The notes below the pieces were generated by a model that made no database searches, was not told the DNA's origin, and was given only the letters and a program-made list of their open reading frames with translations. A DNA stretch of 64,000 nucleotides from JAUIET01 sp045106985. GTDB lineage: Bacteria > Pseudomonadota > Gammaproteobacteria > Pseudomonadales > JAUIET01. Below are positions 33,156-42,425 of this stretch, piece after piece; position 1 is the stretch's first letter; each line of letters starts with the position of its first letter. Position numbers and translations under genes: made by a program. The stretch is from assembly GCA_045106985.1 (NCBI GenBank), contig JBGCFQ010000036.1, positions 13,695 to 77,694 on the forward strand. The letters run 5' to 3'.

Positions 33156-34429
33156 TGTTTGATGCTATTACGTAGATAAATGACGAGAAAAATCGCTGGC
33201 GTTCCAAGCACAGCCGCACAAGTAAAGAATACGGCATAGCCTTGCGAATCCACAATGACTCCTGCAAAACCCGCTAGAAATTTAGCTGGTAAGGTCATTA
33301 GAGAGCTGAATAAGGCATATTGAGTTGCAGTGTATTGTTGGCTAACCATTCCCGACAAATAAGCTATGAAGGCTGAGCCTGCCAATCCACCACTTAAATT
33401 GTCGGCGCTGATAACCACGGCAAGCCAGGGCAGGCTCGGGCCGACATAACTCAGCAACACGAACAGTAAATTCGTGCTTGCTACCAGAATCGCTCCAATC
33501 AATAGCGGGCGATAGACTCCATAGCGAACCACCAACACTCCACCTGCCGCGGCACCAAAAATTGTCATGAAAAAACCAAAAAACTTACCTATATTAGCGA
33601 TTTCAAGCTTTGAATATCCAAGGTCCAGATAGAAGGGATTAGCCATAACACCCATGGTAATGTCGCTTACCCTATATAAACCGACTAGGCACAGTATAGT
33701 TAGCGACAGACCCGCGTATCTGAGGAAAAATTCCCGGAAGGGATCAACGATCGAATGGCTTAACCATTGAGTGATTGAATGAAACTCAACAACATTGCGT
33801 CGCAAAGGCTCTTCGATAAGAAGAACGGTGACCATGCCAGAGATGAGTAATACGCCCATCGTCAGGTAACTGACATTCCAAGATTGGAATTCCGCAATGT
33901 AAAATGCACCGGCTCCAGCCATCAGCATCGCTAGGCGATAGCCCAAAATATAGCTAGCAGACATCGCGCCCTGCTTTTCCACATCTACGGCCTCGATGCG
34001 ATACGCATCAATCGCTATATCTTGGGTTGCCGAACAGAAAGCGACAAAAAGAGCGCTTAACGCAACCAGCGTGAGCGAATCTGCCGGCTGCAAGCGGCTC
34101 ATATAAATTAGCCCTCCCGCAATGCCCAACTGCGCGAAGAATATCCAGGAACGTCTTTGCCCAAGAGCCCCTAATATCGGCAACTTCAAGTGATCAACAA
34201 CCGGCGCCCAAAAAACCTTAATGGAGTAAGTGATGCCAACCCAACTAAAGAAGCCAATCGCTGTGCGGCTAAGTCCTTCTTCGGTAAGCCATGCGGTTAA
34301 TGTCGAAAATACCAGTAACAGAGGCAGGCCCGCACTGAAACCTAAAAACAGCATAGCAAGTACGCGCGGATGACTGTAGACCGCAAACGCTTCCCGCCAG
34401 CTAATGGGTGCTTTATTGGGTTTATTCAA
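33152..34429 (-). CDS. ampG: AmpG-type muropeptide MFS transporter
   Basis: A 425-residue major facilitator protein with 12 hydrophobic segments. N-terminal features of AmpG: SGLPLLLVFSTLTAWLTEEGLSRTAIGFFSWVG, KVFWAPVVDHLKLP, LGQRRSWI and QDIAIDAYRIE. It imports anhydro-muropeptides for cell-wall recycling. It begins with TTG (34427-34429), the only start near the family N-terminus. ampD and ampE lie 2.5-4 kb away, consistent with a recycling role. Confidence 0.9.
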   Translation of the reverse strand: MNKPNKAPISWREAFAVYSHPRVLAMLFLGFSAGLPLLLVFSTLTAWLTEEGLSRTAIGFFSWVGITYSIKVFWAPVVDHLKLPILGALGQRRSWIFFAQLGIAGGLIYMSRLQPADSLTLVALSALFVAFCSATQDIAIDAYRIEAVDVEKQGAMSASYILGYRLAMLMAGAGAFYIAEFQSWNVSYLTMGVLLISGMVTVLLIEEPLRRNVVEFHSITQWLSHSIVDPFREFFLRYAGLSLTILCLVGLYRVSDITMGVMANPFYLDLGYSKLEIANIGKFFGFFMTIFGAAAGGVLVVRYGVYRPLLIGAILVASTNLLFVLLSYVGPSLPWLAVVISADNLSGGLAGSAFIAYLSGMVSQQYTATQYALFSSLMTLPAKFLAGFAGVIVDSQGYAVFFTCAAVLGTPAIFLVIYLRNSIKQ

Positions 34430-34470
34430 GAGAGCTACAATTGATAACGTTGAGAGAAGTGAACAGGCGC

Positions 34471-34953
34471 CTAGTCTCTAAAATTATTGAATTGCAAGGG
34501 CAAACCAATATCGGCCTCTCGCAGCATTGCCATCACCTGTTGCAGGTCATCGCGTTTCTTGGCAGTAACTCGCACTTGTTCGCCTTGAACAGCCGCTTGT
34601 ACCTTCATTTTCCGTTCTTTAATCATTTTGACAACTTTGCGGCACATGTCTGAATCAAGGCCTTGCCTGATCACAACTTGCTGCTTACTCAGCTTCCCCA
34701 AAAGCGACACGTCCCCAAGGTCCATGCAGCTGGGGTCAATTGAGCATTTGATGAGTGTTCCTCTCAATATATCCACCATTTGCTCAAGCTGAAATTCCGC
34801 CTCAGAAGTGAGGTTAATGGCGAACGCGTCGCGTTCATAAGTGGCTTCAACGCCCTTAAAATCAAAACGAGTGTCCACCACACGTCGAGCTTGGTCGACG
34901 GCGTTCGTTAACTGGTGAGCATCCACTTCGGAAACCACATCGAAAGATGGCAT
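34471..34953 (-). CDS. yajQ: YajQ family nucleotide-binding protein
   Basis: About 160 residues. MPSFDVVSEVDAHQLTNAVDQARRVVDTRFDFKG and QVRVTAKKRDDLQQVMAMLREADIGLPLQFNNFRD are the N- and C-terminal family hallmarks. YajQ proteins bind nucleotides; in Xanthomonas a homologue is a cyclic di-GMP effector. The open frame extends 17 codons further, but the ATG at 34951-34953 matches the family start. Confidence 0.95.
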   Translation of the reverse strand: MPSFDVVSEVDAHQLTNAVDQARRVVDTRFDFKGVEATYERDAFAINLTSEAEFQLEQMVDILRGTLIKCSIDPSCMDLGDVSLLGKLSKQQVVIRQGLDSDMCRKVVKMIKERKMKVQAAVQGEQVRVTAKKRDDLQQVMAMLREADIGLPLQFNNFRD

Positions 34954-35002
34954 AAATAACTCCAGGCTGTATGCAAGTGTTTCAGACGGGCATAATAGCA
35001 TC

Positions 35003-35965
35003 ATGTTGAACTCGCAAAAAACGTGGCATATTTTAGGTGCTGGCGCTATTGGCTGTTTGTGGGCCGTGCGCTTACACGCCGCTGGTGTACCAGTGCGCCT
35101 TATACTTTCGCCGAGGCGCGCCGAAACTCACTCTAGCGATACACTATCGATTTCTCTAATACGAAATGCAGGTGGTCCAAATGAGAAAGCAAGACAGTTT
35201 GAGCTTCCGGTAGCCTCAAAAGAAGAAGCTATACACCAACTTCTGCTTGCTACAAAAGCGAACGACGTACTTGGCGCTACTACCGGACTTGGTAATTCAC
35301 TTCAGGCCGAAGCGACTATTGTGACGCTTGGTAATGGCATGGGTTACCACCAACAGATTGCCGATCGATATAAGCAGAGCGCCGTGTTAGCGGTGACGAC
35401 CACTGATGGGGTTTATCGGAAATCGGCCAGTGAGCTCGTATTAGCTGGAACTGGATATAACAAAATCGCCGCGGTAAACATTCCTCCAGACAGCCCTCGC
35501 AATGGCCTCGATAGTGTTGCCTCATCGTTGAGCGTTCGCGGACAGCGACTAAAAATACGGCGCGACTGCCAAAGAATGCTGCTCGACAAGTTGCTGATTA
35601 ACGCTTGCATCAATGGCTTAACAGCAATACACCAATGCCCCAACGGTCACTTATTGAGTCAGAAACACATTAAGCCGGAACTGTACGATTTGGTAAAAGA
35701 GTGCCAACAAATAGCGCGTGACGCCGGGCAAGTTGCAGTAGCGAAGGCGCTGCCCGCCAAGGTGTTTCAAGTCGTACAGGCAACGGCAACTAACTATTCA
35801 AGCACCTATACAGATATCGCGCAGGGGCGCATATCAGAGATAGACTACATCAATGGTTATTTGTTGGAACTAGCAACACAACACAGCGTAAAGGCACCCA
35901 ATAACCTGATGGTAGTTGAACGAGTCAAGGCTCTTGAGCAAAAGTTCCAATCCAAGGTGCTCTAG
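35003..35965 (+). CDS. panE: 2-dehydropantoate 2-reductase PanE (ketopantoate reductase)
   Basis: A 320-residue NADPH-dependent dehydrogenase. The Rossmann motif GAGAIGCLWAVRLHAAG is at residues 13-29. Family residues follow: LATKAND with the catalytic-region lysine, LGNGMGY, and a C-terminal domain with LLDKLLINACINGLTAI and SSTYTDIAQGRISEIDYINGYLLELA. It makes pantoate for CoA synthesis. It is divergent from yajQ and convergent with the ROK kinase, overlapping the end of that gene by four bases. Confidence 0.92.
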   Translation: MLNSQKTWHILGAGAIGCLWAVRLHAAGVPVRLILSPRRAETHSSDTLSISLIRNAGGPNEKARQFELPVASKEEAIHQLLLATKANDVLGATTGLGNSLQAEATIVTLGNGMGYHQQIADRYKQSAVLAVTTTDGVYRKSASELVLAGTGYNKIAAVNIPPDSPRNGLDSVASSLSVRGQRLKIRRDCQRMLLDKLLINACINGLTAIHQCPNGHLLSQKHIKPELYDLVKECQQIARDAGQVAVAKALPAKVFQVVQATATNYSSTYTDIAQGRISEIDYINGYLLELATQHSVKAPNNLMVVERVKALEQKFQSKVL

Positions 35966-36876
35966 GAACATAGGCGCGCGGCGCCACGTACACCGCTATC
36001 GGCACCAAACTTTGGACTGAGCACAACTGTATCAACTCGATCAGCAAATACAAAATCTCCCAAAGTATGCTCTAGATTGCCCACCAAATTCGGTATTTGG
36101 CCTACGCCACCCCCTAATACAATCGCATCCGGGTCAAGAATGTTAATCACTGTGGAAATAGCGTTCGCAAGATCTAATTGGTAGTCGCTAAGCACCCTAA
36201 GAGCCAAATCATCACCAGCTGTGGCACGTTCGACTATTTGCTCAACGCTACGGTGGCGTTGTTGATCAGTGCGCGTTGCGCCCAACGCGTGCTGATATGT
36301 CCGCTCCAGCCCAGGCCCCGATAGCCACGTTTCTATGCAGTCTTTCTTCCCGCAATAGCAAGAGCGCGACTCACTTTTAGTATGTGCTCCGGGGAAGCGA
36401 TTATGTCCCCATTCACCAGCTATTTCGTTTCGGCCACGCAGCAATCGGCCGCTTTGCACGTAGCCTGCACCCACTCCAGTACCGAGAATTAGTCCAAACA
36501 CGTTAGAGTATTCAGCCGCGCAGCCGTCAATAGCTTCAGAGAGTGCAAAGCAATTGGCATCGTTGGCTAATACTACAGGACGCTTTAGTGCCGACTCTAC
36601 ATCACGCTGCAAAAATCTATCGTTCAAACAAGTGGAATTGCAATTACGCATTGCACCTGTGGAAGCGGACACGCTACCGGGAGTGCCAATTCCAACCGAA
36701 CATTTACACCCCTGCAATTGCTCCGCGCCTTCAACAAGCCTTGCTATAAGGGCCACGGTCGCTTCGTAGTCACCTTTTGGTGTGGGCTCACGGTGGCAAT
36801 ATAGAAGTTCGCCCCCGTCCCCTAACACGCATACAGAAATTTTTGACCCGCCTAGATCGACGCCTATTAGAGACAC
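35962..36876 (-). CDS. mak: ROK family sugar kinase, Mak (fructokinase)-like
   Basis: A 304-residue ROK kinase. The phosphate-binding GVDLGGSKI is at the N-terminus. GIGTPGSVSASTGAMRNCNSTCLNDR, LANDANCFALSEA, the catalytic-region GTGVGAGYV, GEWGHN and the zinc motif CYCGKKDCIETWLSGPGL follow. The pattern closely follows E. coli Mak (manno/fructokinase), but NagK-type GlcNAc kinases are similar. The neighbours ampE-ampD and nearby ampG suggest that an amino sugar from wall recycling is also possible. It starts with GTG. Confidence 0.75.
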   Translation of the reverse strand: MSLIGVDLGGSKISVCVLGDGGELLYCHREPTPKGDYEATVALIARLVEGAEQLQGCKCSVGIGTPGSVSASTGAMRNCNSTCLNDRFLQRDVESALKRPVVLANDANCFALSEAIDGCAAEYSNVFGLILGTGVGAGYVQSGRLLRGRNEIAGEWGHNRFPGAHTKSESRSCYCGKKDCIETWLSGPGLERTYQHALGATRTDQQRHRSVEQIVERATAGDDLALRVLSDYQLDLANAISTVINILDPDAIVLGGGVGQIPNLVGNLEHTLGDFVFADRVDTVVLSPKFGADSGVRGAARLCS

Positions 36877-36907
36877 TAGAACTTCCTTGGTGTCGCTGAG
36901 CCTGTCA

Positions 36908-37711
36908 TTAAAAAATCAAGACTATTAAGGCCGCCGCAACAACCCACAAAATCGTTGCCCTCTTAAACATAACTAACAGCTGTTCACTCCGATCCACCGC
37001 CATCTGCGACGTTAAATCTGGAGGCAGCTCGCAGCAGGTAAAAGCATGCAAGCTAGCACCAGAGTCTAAACCGTGTTCGAGAGAGTCTTCCCAACGCATA
37101 GGAATATCATCAAAGTTACCAACCAGTGCCCAACTCAAACCTAAAAGACGAACTGGAACCCATTCCATAACACTTTCTATTTTTCTCAATTCTTCCCAAT
37201 TGTCACTATAGATTCGAATCAGCCGGTAAAACAAAGCAGCAATTGGTCCCAGTACGAGAAACCAGAAGACAACCCCAAACCAACGCTGAAACTCATTGTA
37301 AACCAGTTCATATTCAAACTCGTAGTGCAAAGCGACGAGATCATCGGCCGGTTCAGCATAGCCTGTCTCGGCCAGACTGTTGAGCGCGGCTTCAGTATCC
37401 TCATGATGCATACTGCTAATGTAGCGTTGCACTATTTCATCAAAATCAAATCTGCCTAGGGCATACAGAACAAGCAGCAACGATAATACGAATTCAAACA
37501 AACCGAGCAGTGCCCCGCCCACAAACCAAAAAACTAACATAGCGCCAACAATAGGCAAACCGACAAGCATTAACAATTTAACTTGCTGCGGAATAAAAAA
37601 CTCATCGACAGTTTGCGACCAAGGCGTCAACCAGTCGTCTCGCTGAAACTTGGCCAAGGTACCGCTATTGCGATAAACAATTGCCGAAACAAGAACAATA
37701 ATAAATTCCAT
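36908..37711 (-). CDS. ampE: AmpE-type inner membrane protein (beta-lactamase regulation locus)
   Basis: About 267 residues with four hydrophobic segments. MEFIIVLVSAIVYRN, ALGRFDFDEIVQRYISSMHHEDTEAAL, YNEFQRWFGVVFWFLVLGPIAALFYRL and VPVRLLGLSWALVGNFDDIP are AmpE features. AmpE is encoded with AmpD in many gammaproteobacteria and is thought to be a membrane sensor or transporter in peptidoglycan recycling. The second in-frame ATG (37709-37711) is taken as the start. Confidence 0.88.
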   Translation of the reverse strand: MEFIIVLVSAIVYRNSGTLAKFQRDDWLTPWSQTVDEFFIPQQVKLLMLVGLPIVGAMLVFWFVGGALLGLFEFVLSLLLVLYALGRFDFDEIVQRYISSMHHEDTEAALNSLAETGYAEPADDLVALHYEFEYELVYNEFQRWFGVVFWFLVLGPIAALFYRLIRIYSDNWEELRKIESVMEWVPVRLLGLSWALVGNFDDIPMRWEDSLEHGLDSGASLHAFTCCELPPDLTSQMAVDRSEQLLVMFKRATILWVVAAALIVLIF

Positions 37712-37765
37712 GATACAACCTGACAATGTGTGAAACGCAGCTAGGCTGCCTTGTGCTCTAAGCTC

Positions 37766-38416
37766 TTACGTGTCTTGAACTTTCTGTACGTCTTGGAAAT
37801 CGGCCAACATCTCGCGAAAAAAAGTCCAGTCAAAGGCTGGGCCTGGATCGGTTTTTCTACCAGGCGCGATGTTTTCATGACCGGTAATTCTACTTACCGT
37901 GATGGCCGGGTACTGCTCCATTATCCGCACACTCAATTGCGCAAGCACACGATATTGCGCGAAAGTATAAGGTACATCATCGCACCCCTCCATCTCAACG
38001 CCAATACTAAAATCGTTGCATTTCACTCGACCCGCGTATTCTGAAACGCCTGCGTGCCAGGCGCGTTGCTCGGTGGATACAAACTGGCTTAGCTCACCAT
38101 TACGACGCACATAGAAGTGAGATGACACACGAAGCTCGGCTATTTCCTTAAAATAATCATGGCAAGTTGCATCCAGACAGTTTGAAAAGAAGGCTTCGAC
38201 TGACTGTGTACCGAACAACCCTGGGGGTAGGCTTATATTATGCACAACCAGTAGATCCACTGTTTCATCTGCCGGACGAGCGTCAAAATTGGGGGAGAAG
38301 CATCGCCGCACGCCACCTAGCCAGCCATTTTTTAACCAGCCAGCATCAAGCTCCACGTATCCGCGCTTATGATTTTCGTATTTATGTTGTTCAATGCTCA
38401 TAGGTTGAGCATACAC
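37766..38416 (-). CDS. ampD: 1,6-anhydro-N-acetylmuramyl-L-alanine amidase AmpD
   Basis: A 216-residue cytoplasmic zinc amidase of the amidase_2 family. The zinc ligands are the His in LLVVHNISLPPG and the His and Asp in ITGHENIAPGRKTDPGPAFDW. SSHFYVRRNGELSQFVSTEQRAWHAGVSEY and SIGVEMEGCDDVPYT are AmpD-specific. It removes the peptide from anhydro-muropeptides and so keeps AmpR-type signalling low. Two starts are possible (38416 or 38401). It lies 54 bp upstream of ampE. Confidence 0.95.
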   Translation of the reverse strand: MYAQPMSIEQHKYENHKRGYVELDAGWLKNGWLGGVRRCFSPNFDARPADETVDLLVVHNISLPPGLFGTQSVEAFFSNCLDATCHDYFKEIAELRVSSHFYVRRNGELSQFVSTEQRAWHAGVSEYAGRVKCNDFSIGVEMEGCDDVPYTFAQYRVLAQLSVRIMEQYPAITVSRITGHENIAPGRKTDPGPAFDWTFFREMLADFQDVQKVQDT

Positions 38417-38495
38417 TAGGCTCGCGTATTAGAGAAAACCAAAGAAGGCAGGGAGCACGCGTTTGAACAGCCCCTTACCGTGTCTGCGTAGCTCC

Positions 38496-41165
38496 CTAAT
38501 GAAACTCTGGTTTTTTGTATTCCCGAAGGCTTCCTATAACTGACTGCAAAGCTCGATCGAATAAGGCACCGTTGTCCAGAATCTTGATTTTGTGTGAGGC
38601 AATGCGCTCATTCAATTCTACGCGCGTTAACTCTAACTTTTTCAAGCCTGCACGGTTAACGAAAATATGCATCTCATTGGGACGAGTAACAGCTGCCAGT
38701 TTGGCTCTGAATCTAACATCGTTTTCATCAAACCCTTCCACCCAACTGCCGACATTCAATTGCTCAAAGTCACTGCTTCGTAGCGATTCATGCGAGCTAA
38801 CAACTGGGTTATCATCGCTGCTCTCTATCGTTTCTGAGCTTGGCACACACGCAGAAATTTCGCTGGCATTGCCTTCCGGCTTTGTAAGCACCGCGGAAAC
38901 TTCCTCGTCTTGATCTTGCTCCTGATCATTATTAAGTTCCCCGCCAAGCGAAGCGGGGTTAATCGCGTCATCAGCTGTAGAAAACAGCAAGTCAACATCG
39001 TTCATCATCTGGTCCAGGTTATCAGTAGCCGCGACTGACAGACGCTCCCCATCCCTAAGCTCACGACTCACTTTGTCTGTGACGTCAGATTCGAGCACCT
39101 TCTTATTTGAAGCTGCATTAGATTTGGCACTTACCTGGGCAGTATCATCCTTAACAAGGTCGACGCCTTCGCGTTCGTTCGGCAAATCATTTGTCGATGG
39201 CTTGACGTTCGAACTAGACAACATACCGAGATGGATCTTTTCCAGGTCGGAAAACAAACTGTTCATCTTGAACGAGTCAAAACTTACTTGTGTGAGACCC
39301 TCTCTAAGCGACCTTAGCATGCTAGGCATCATTTCCAGTAATTCGCTGCGAGACCTCTCTTCAGCCTCTTCACAAACACTCCATATAAGCTGCTCGGCCG
39401 TTTCAATCGCTGCTCTCCAGGCCGTACTGTCCTCGCCTTCCCTTACGAATGCCAGAAACATTACATTTGACCAAGCTTCGCGGAGCAATTGTTCTACAAC
39501 TGCAGGGATTTTCCTTAACGAAAGACGTGCATCCAAAGCCTTTTGAACGTGTTCGCGGGCGCGCTCAGCTCTGGCCTTGCCATCTGCTGCGTCGACAGCC
39601 CTTTTTTCCAGTAGAGCGGCACGCTTCGACTCCTGCTGTAAGAAAAGTTCGAATTCTTGCAGCTTCTTACTGAATATATGAGTATCTTGGTCGAACTCCT
39701 GCAGCAAGGTGTCTACTATTGTGTGCACCTTAGCAAGCAAAGGGTCTTCGTCACTTCCCTCTTTTGTCTCCCAGCCTATAGCGGCCGTGGCGATTTTATT
39801 TAACAACTGCCTGGCCGGATGCCCATCGGTGCCGAAAAAACTCTCATCCAACATCGCCGCTTTAAGAACAGGAATTTGCAAACGTGCAATATGCGCCTTC
39901 ATTTCCGGAGCTAAGTTCTCATCGTCCAAAATAAACTGGAACAACATAGATACTAGGTTGATAGCGTCAAAGTCTAGCTGCGGAATACTGCGCTTCTCTT
40001 TAACATCCTGGGCTGCCAAAAGCGCTCTCATCGTGTCATGCACGTCGAGAACCTGACCAAATGTAGGCTGCGACAAATTAGTTCTTAGTCCAACTCCCGC
40101 GCCTGCTGCACTTTGTTCGTACGCAATCGACTGAGTTTGAGCCTGGGTTAACAAGTCAAAAAGCTGTTGCCTGGGAAGCTCGGGCGCCTGACCCGGGGCA
40201 AACCAGTTAGCTGATGGCAAAGCGCTGTGAGACATAACGTAGCTCTGCCGCTCGGCCATCAATCGCTGCATACCGAGAAATACTTCGTTTGCATTCAAAT
40301 TATCATCGTTACTAGCCTCATTAAGCAATGATTCACCAAACGCGGCCGCATTTGATAGGGCTGTAGCCGAAGGCTCTCGCCTTGAACTTGAAGCCCCGGA
40401 TTTACCACAGTTAGCAGCCGTTAGGCCAGGTAAAACACCAAGGTCAATGAGCAATTGATTACACTGCTTATGCACTTTACCCAAGCTGCTCACAAGCTCT
40501 TTTTCAAACAATTTGTAGACCACTAGTTTTGATTTTATGTCCACTTCCAAACACTGACAGGCTTGCATAAAACCAACACATATCGATCGCGGCCCTAACG
40601 GGCAGTTGTTTTCGTCGACGGTTGCCTCTGACACCAATGAATCCAGACGCTGAGTGATCTCTCGTAAAGCATCTGTTTCTGTATTGAGTATGCGTGCAAC
40701 TATACCGTCTATTGCAACTCGTTCTTCAAGCTCATCGTTCTGCACCAATGACAGCGTTGCAGGTGATGCTTCCTTGACTGATGCCCCGTCACTCGCGTCA
40801 ACGGCTGCATCGCTGCTTGAATGCAAGGCTCTGAATGCTTGAGGTACTGATTGTGAGAACGACGCTTCTATACTTCTTCGCTTCAAGCGAACATCACGCA
40901 TCGATTCAAAGTAAACATTTTGTTCAGAATTAGTTTGAGCTTTGTCTGCCAGGGCAAACAAGGCGTCGTCAGCTGAGTCAAACATGGATTGCAATAGTTG
41001 ACTCAGCTGCTGTCGCGCTGAGTCCTGCAATCGCTGAACCGGGTTTGCATCGGAAGATGCTGCAACCGCATGGTTCTCTTTACACAGAGTTGCTCGACTA
41101 ACGTCTGTCGTTAACGGAACTATTTTATTGGAGGGCTTTTGCATGCAGGTTTCTGGTTTAGCCAT
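38496..41165 (-). CDS. DUF1631 family protein
   Basis: An 889-residue, acidic, mostly helical cytoplasmic protein. The central segment (about 330-650, with FDAINLVSMLFQFILDDENLAPEMKAHIARLQIPVLKAAMLDESFF) is the DUF1631 signature. A C-terminal PilZ-like beta segment (VGSWVEGFDENDVRFRAKLAAVTRPNEMHIFVNRAGLKKLELTR region) follows. Homologues in pseudomonads have been annotated as thymidine phosphorylase without support. Function unknown; the PilZ-like tail is an inference from pattern. Divergent from nadC. Confidence 0.85.
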   Translation of the reverse strand: MAKPETCMQKPSNKIVPLTTDVSRATLCKENHAVAASSDANPVQRLQDSARQQLSQLLQSMFDSADDALFALADKAQTNSEQNVYFESMRDVRLKRRSIEASFSQSVPQAFRALHSSSDAAVDASDGASVKEASPATLSLVQNDELEERVAIDGIVARILNTETDALREITQRLDSLVSEATVDENNCPLGPRSICVGFMQACQCLEVDIKSKLVVYKLFEKELVSSLGKVHKQCNQLLIDLGVLPGLTAANCGKSGASSSRREPSATALSNAAAFGESLLNEASNDDNLNANEVFLGMQRLMAERQSYVMSHSALPSANWFAPGQAPELPRQQLFDLLTQAQTQSIAYEQSAAGAGVGLRTNLSQPTFGQVLDVHDTMRALLAAQDVKEKRSIPQLDFDAINLVSMLFQFILDDENLAPEMKAHIARLQIPVLKAAMLDESFFGTDGHPARQLLNKIATAAIGWETKEGSDEDPLLAKVHTIVDTLLQEFDQDTHIFSKKLQEFELFLQQESKRAALLEKRAVDAADGKARAERAREHVQKALDARLSLRKIPAVVEQLLREAWSNVMFLAFVREGEDSTAWRAAIETAEQLIWSVCEEAEERSRSELLEMMPSMLRSLREGLTQVSFDSFKMNSLFSDLEKIHLGMLSSSNVKPSTNDLPNEREGVDLVKDDTAQVSAKSNAASNKKVLESDVTDKVSRELRDGERLSVAATDNLDQMMNDVDLLFSTADDAINPASLGGELNNDQEQDQDEEVSAVLTKPEGNASEISACVPSSETIESSDDNPVVSSHESLRSSDFEQLNVGSWVEGFDENDVRFRAKLAAVTRPNEMHIFVNRAGLKKLELTRVELNERIASHKIKILDNGALFDRALQSVIGSLREYKKPEFH

Positions 41166-41342
41166 TTTACTTAGTTCAACAGACCACGCCAGTGCTCCAC
41201 TCGCACCTAGTTGCCTGTGTGTTTGGTTAAAGTATATACAGCGCTTTGCGATAAGAAAGCTGGCAACGGAACTACGTCACATTTCCCAGGCGAATATTTG
41301 AACGAATACGGTATAGTACGCACTGACAAACGGAGGCATTTA

Positions 41343-42185
41343 ATGCTCAGTGAATTAACGATAAATGACGCCATTGACAACAACGTAGCAGCGGCGCTGA
41401 ATGAAGATGTAGGAACGGGCGATATTACCGCCTCGCTAATACCTAAAGATCAAACCGTTAGCGCGAAGATCATGACGCGAGAAGCTGCGATTGTCTGTGG
41501 CAGGCCTTGGGTGGATGCGGTGTTTGATCGCCTGGACCCGTCAATAGAGATCAATTGGCAAGTTGCCGAAGGTGAGCAGAGTGAAGCAAACCAAACGCTG
41601 CTATTACTCAGTGGCAACGCCCGATCGTTGATGACAGGTGAACGAAGTGCATTGAATTTTCTGCAACTGCTGTCGGGTACCGCCACTATTTGTAATGAGT
41701 ATTCGCAGTTGGTTGCACACACAGAAGTAAAACTTCTAGATACTCGAAAAACGATCCCTGGACTGCGAATCGCGCAGAAGTACGCTGCGAAGATTGGGGG
41801 ATGTTTTAATCATAGAATTGGCCTCTTCGATGCCTTTCTTATCAAAGAAAACCATATAGCCGCCTGCGGGTCTGTGACGGCCGCTGTAAACACTGCTAGA
41901 ACTATGGTGTCAGATCGATTGTTAGAGGTTGAGGTCGAAACTTTCGAGCAGCTTGAAGAAGCCCTCGCCGCACACGCTGATCGAATTATGCTGGATAACT
42001 TTTCGCCAGAAAAAATGCGAGAAGCCGTTCAATTTGTAGACAAACGCGTGGAACTAGAGGCGTCGGGAAACATCAGCAAATCCACTATAAAGTCTTATGC
42101 GGAAACGGGTGTTGACTATATTTCCATCGGCGCACTCACCAAACACTGCCGCGCAATCGACTTATCTATGCGAATAGTCGAATAA
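41343..42185 (+). CDS. nadC: Nicotinate-nucleotide pyrophosphorylase NadC (quinolinate phosphoribosyltransferase)
   Basis: A 280-residue enzyme converting quinolinate and PRPP to nicotinate mononucleotide in NAD synthesis. It has LNEDVGTGDITASLIP, GERSALNFLQLLSGTAT, LLDTRKTIPGLRIAQKYA and CFNHRIGLFDAFLIKENHI (all family motifs), and EASGNISKSTIKSYAETGVDYISIGALT. The ATG at 41343 has GGAGG six bases upstream. In Pseudomonas nadC is also close to ampDE and the pilin locus. Confidence 0.97.
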   Translation: MLSELTINDAIDNNVAAALNEDVGTGDITASLIPKDQTVSAKIMTREAAIVCGRPWVDAVFDRLDPSIEINWQVAEGEQSEANQTLLLLSGNARSLMTGERSALNFLQLLSGTATICNEYSQLVAHTEVKLLDTRKTIPGLRIAQKYAAKIGGCFNHRIGLFDAFLIKENHIAACGSVTAAVNTARTMVSDRLLEVEVETFEQLEEALAAHADRIMLDNFSPEKMREAVQFVDKRVELEASGNISKSTIKSYAETGVDYISIGALTKHCRAIDLSMRIVE

Positions 42186-42425
42186 CGGCTAGCGAACTGC
42201 AGCTGTTGTATAACAACTACTCAATAATAAATCCACTCCATAGCTATATTCGACATTCGACCTGATGAATTGAGCAAAGCGGATTGTTGGCCTCCGATGA
42301 GTAATCTAACTTTTTGCCGCTATTGCGAAATATCCAATAATGGTGCGCAAAACACTGGAGCTTACGCCATTCTGGACTAAACTAAATGTAAATTGCCAAT
42401 AAAATTAGTACAAAAAAGCCGGCCT

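Noticed and set aside
39073..39546. 157-codon plus-strand frame
   Set aside because: Antisense shadow of the DUF1631 gene; low-complexity Ser-rich translation.
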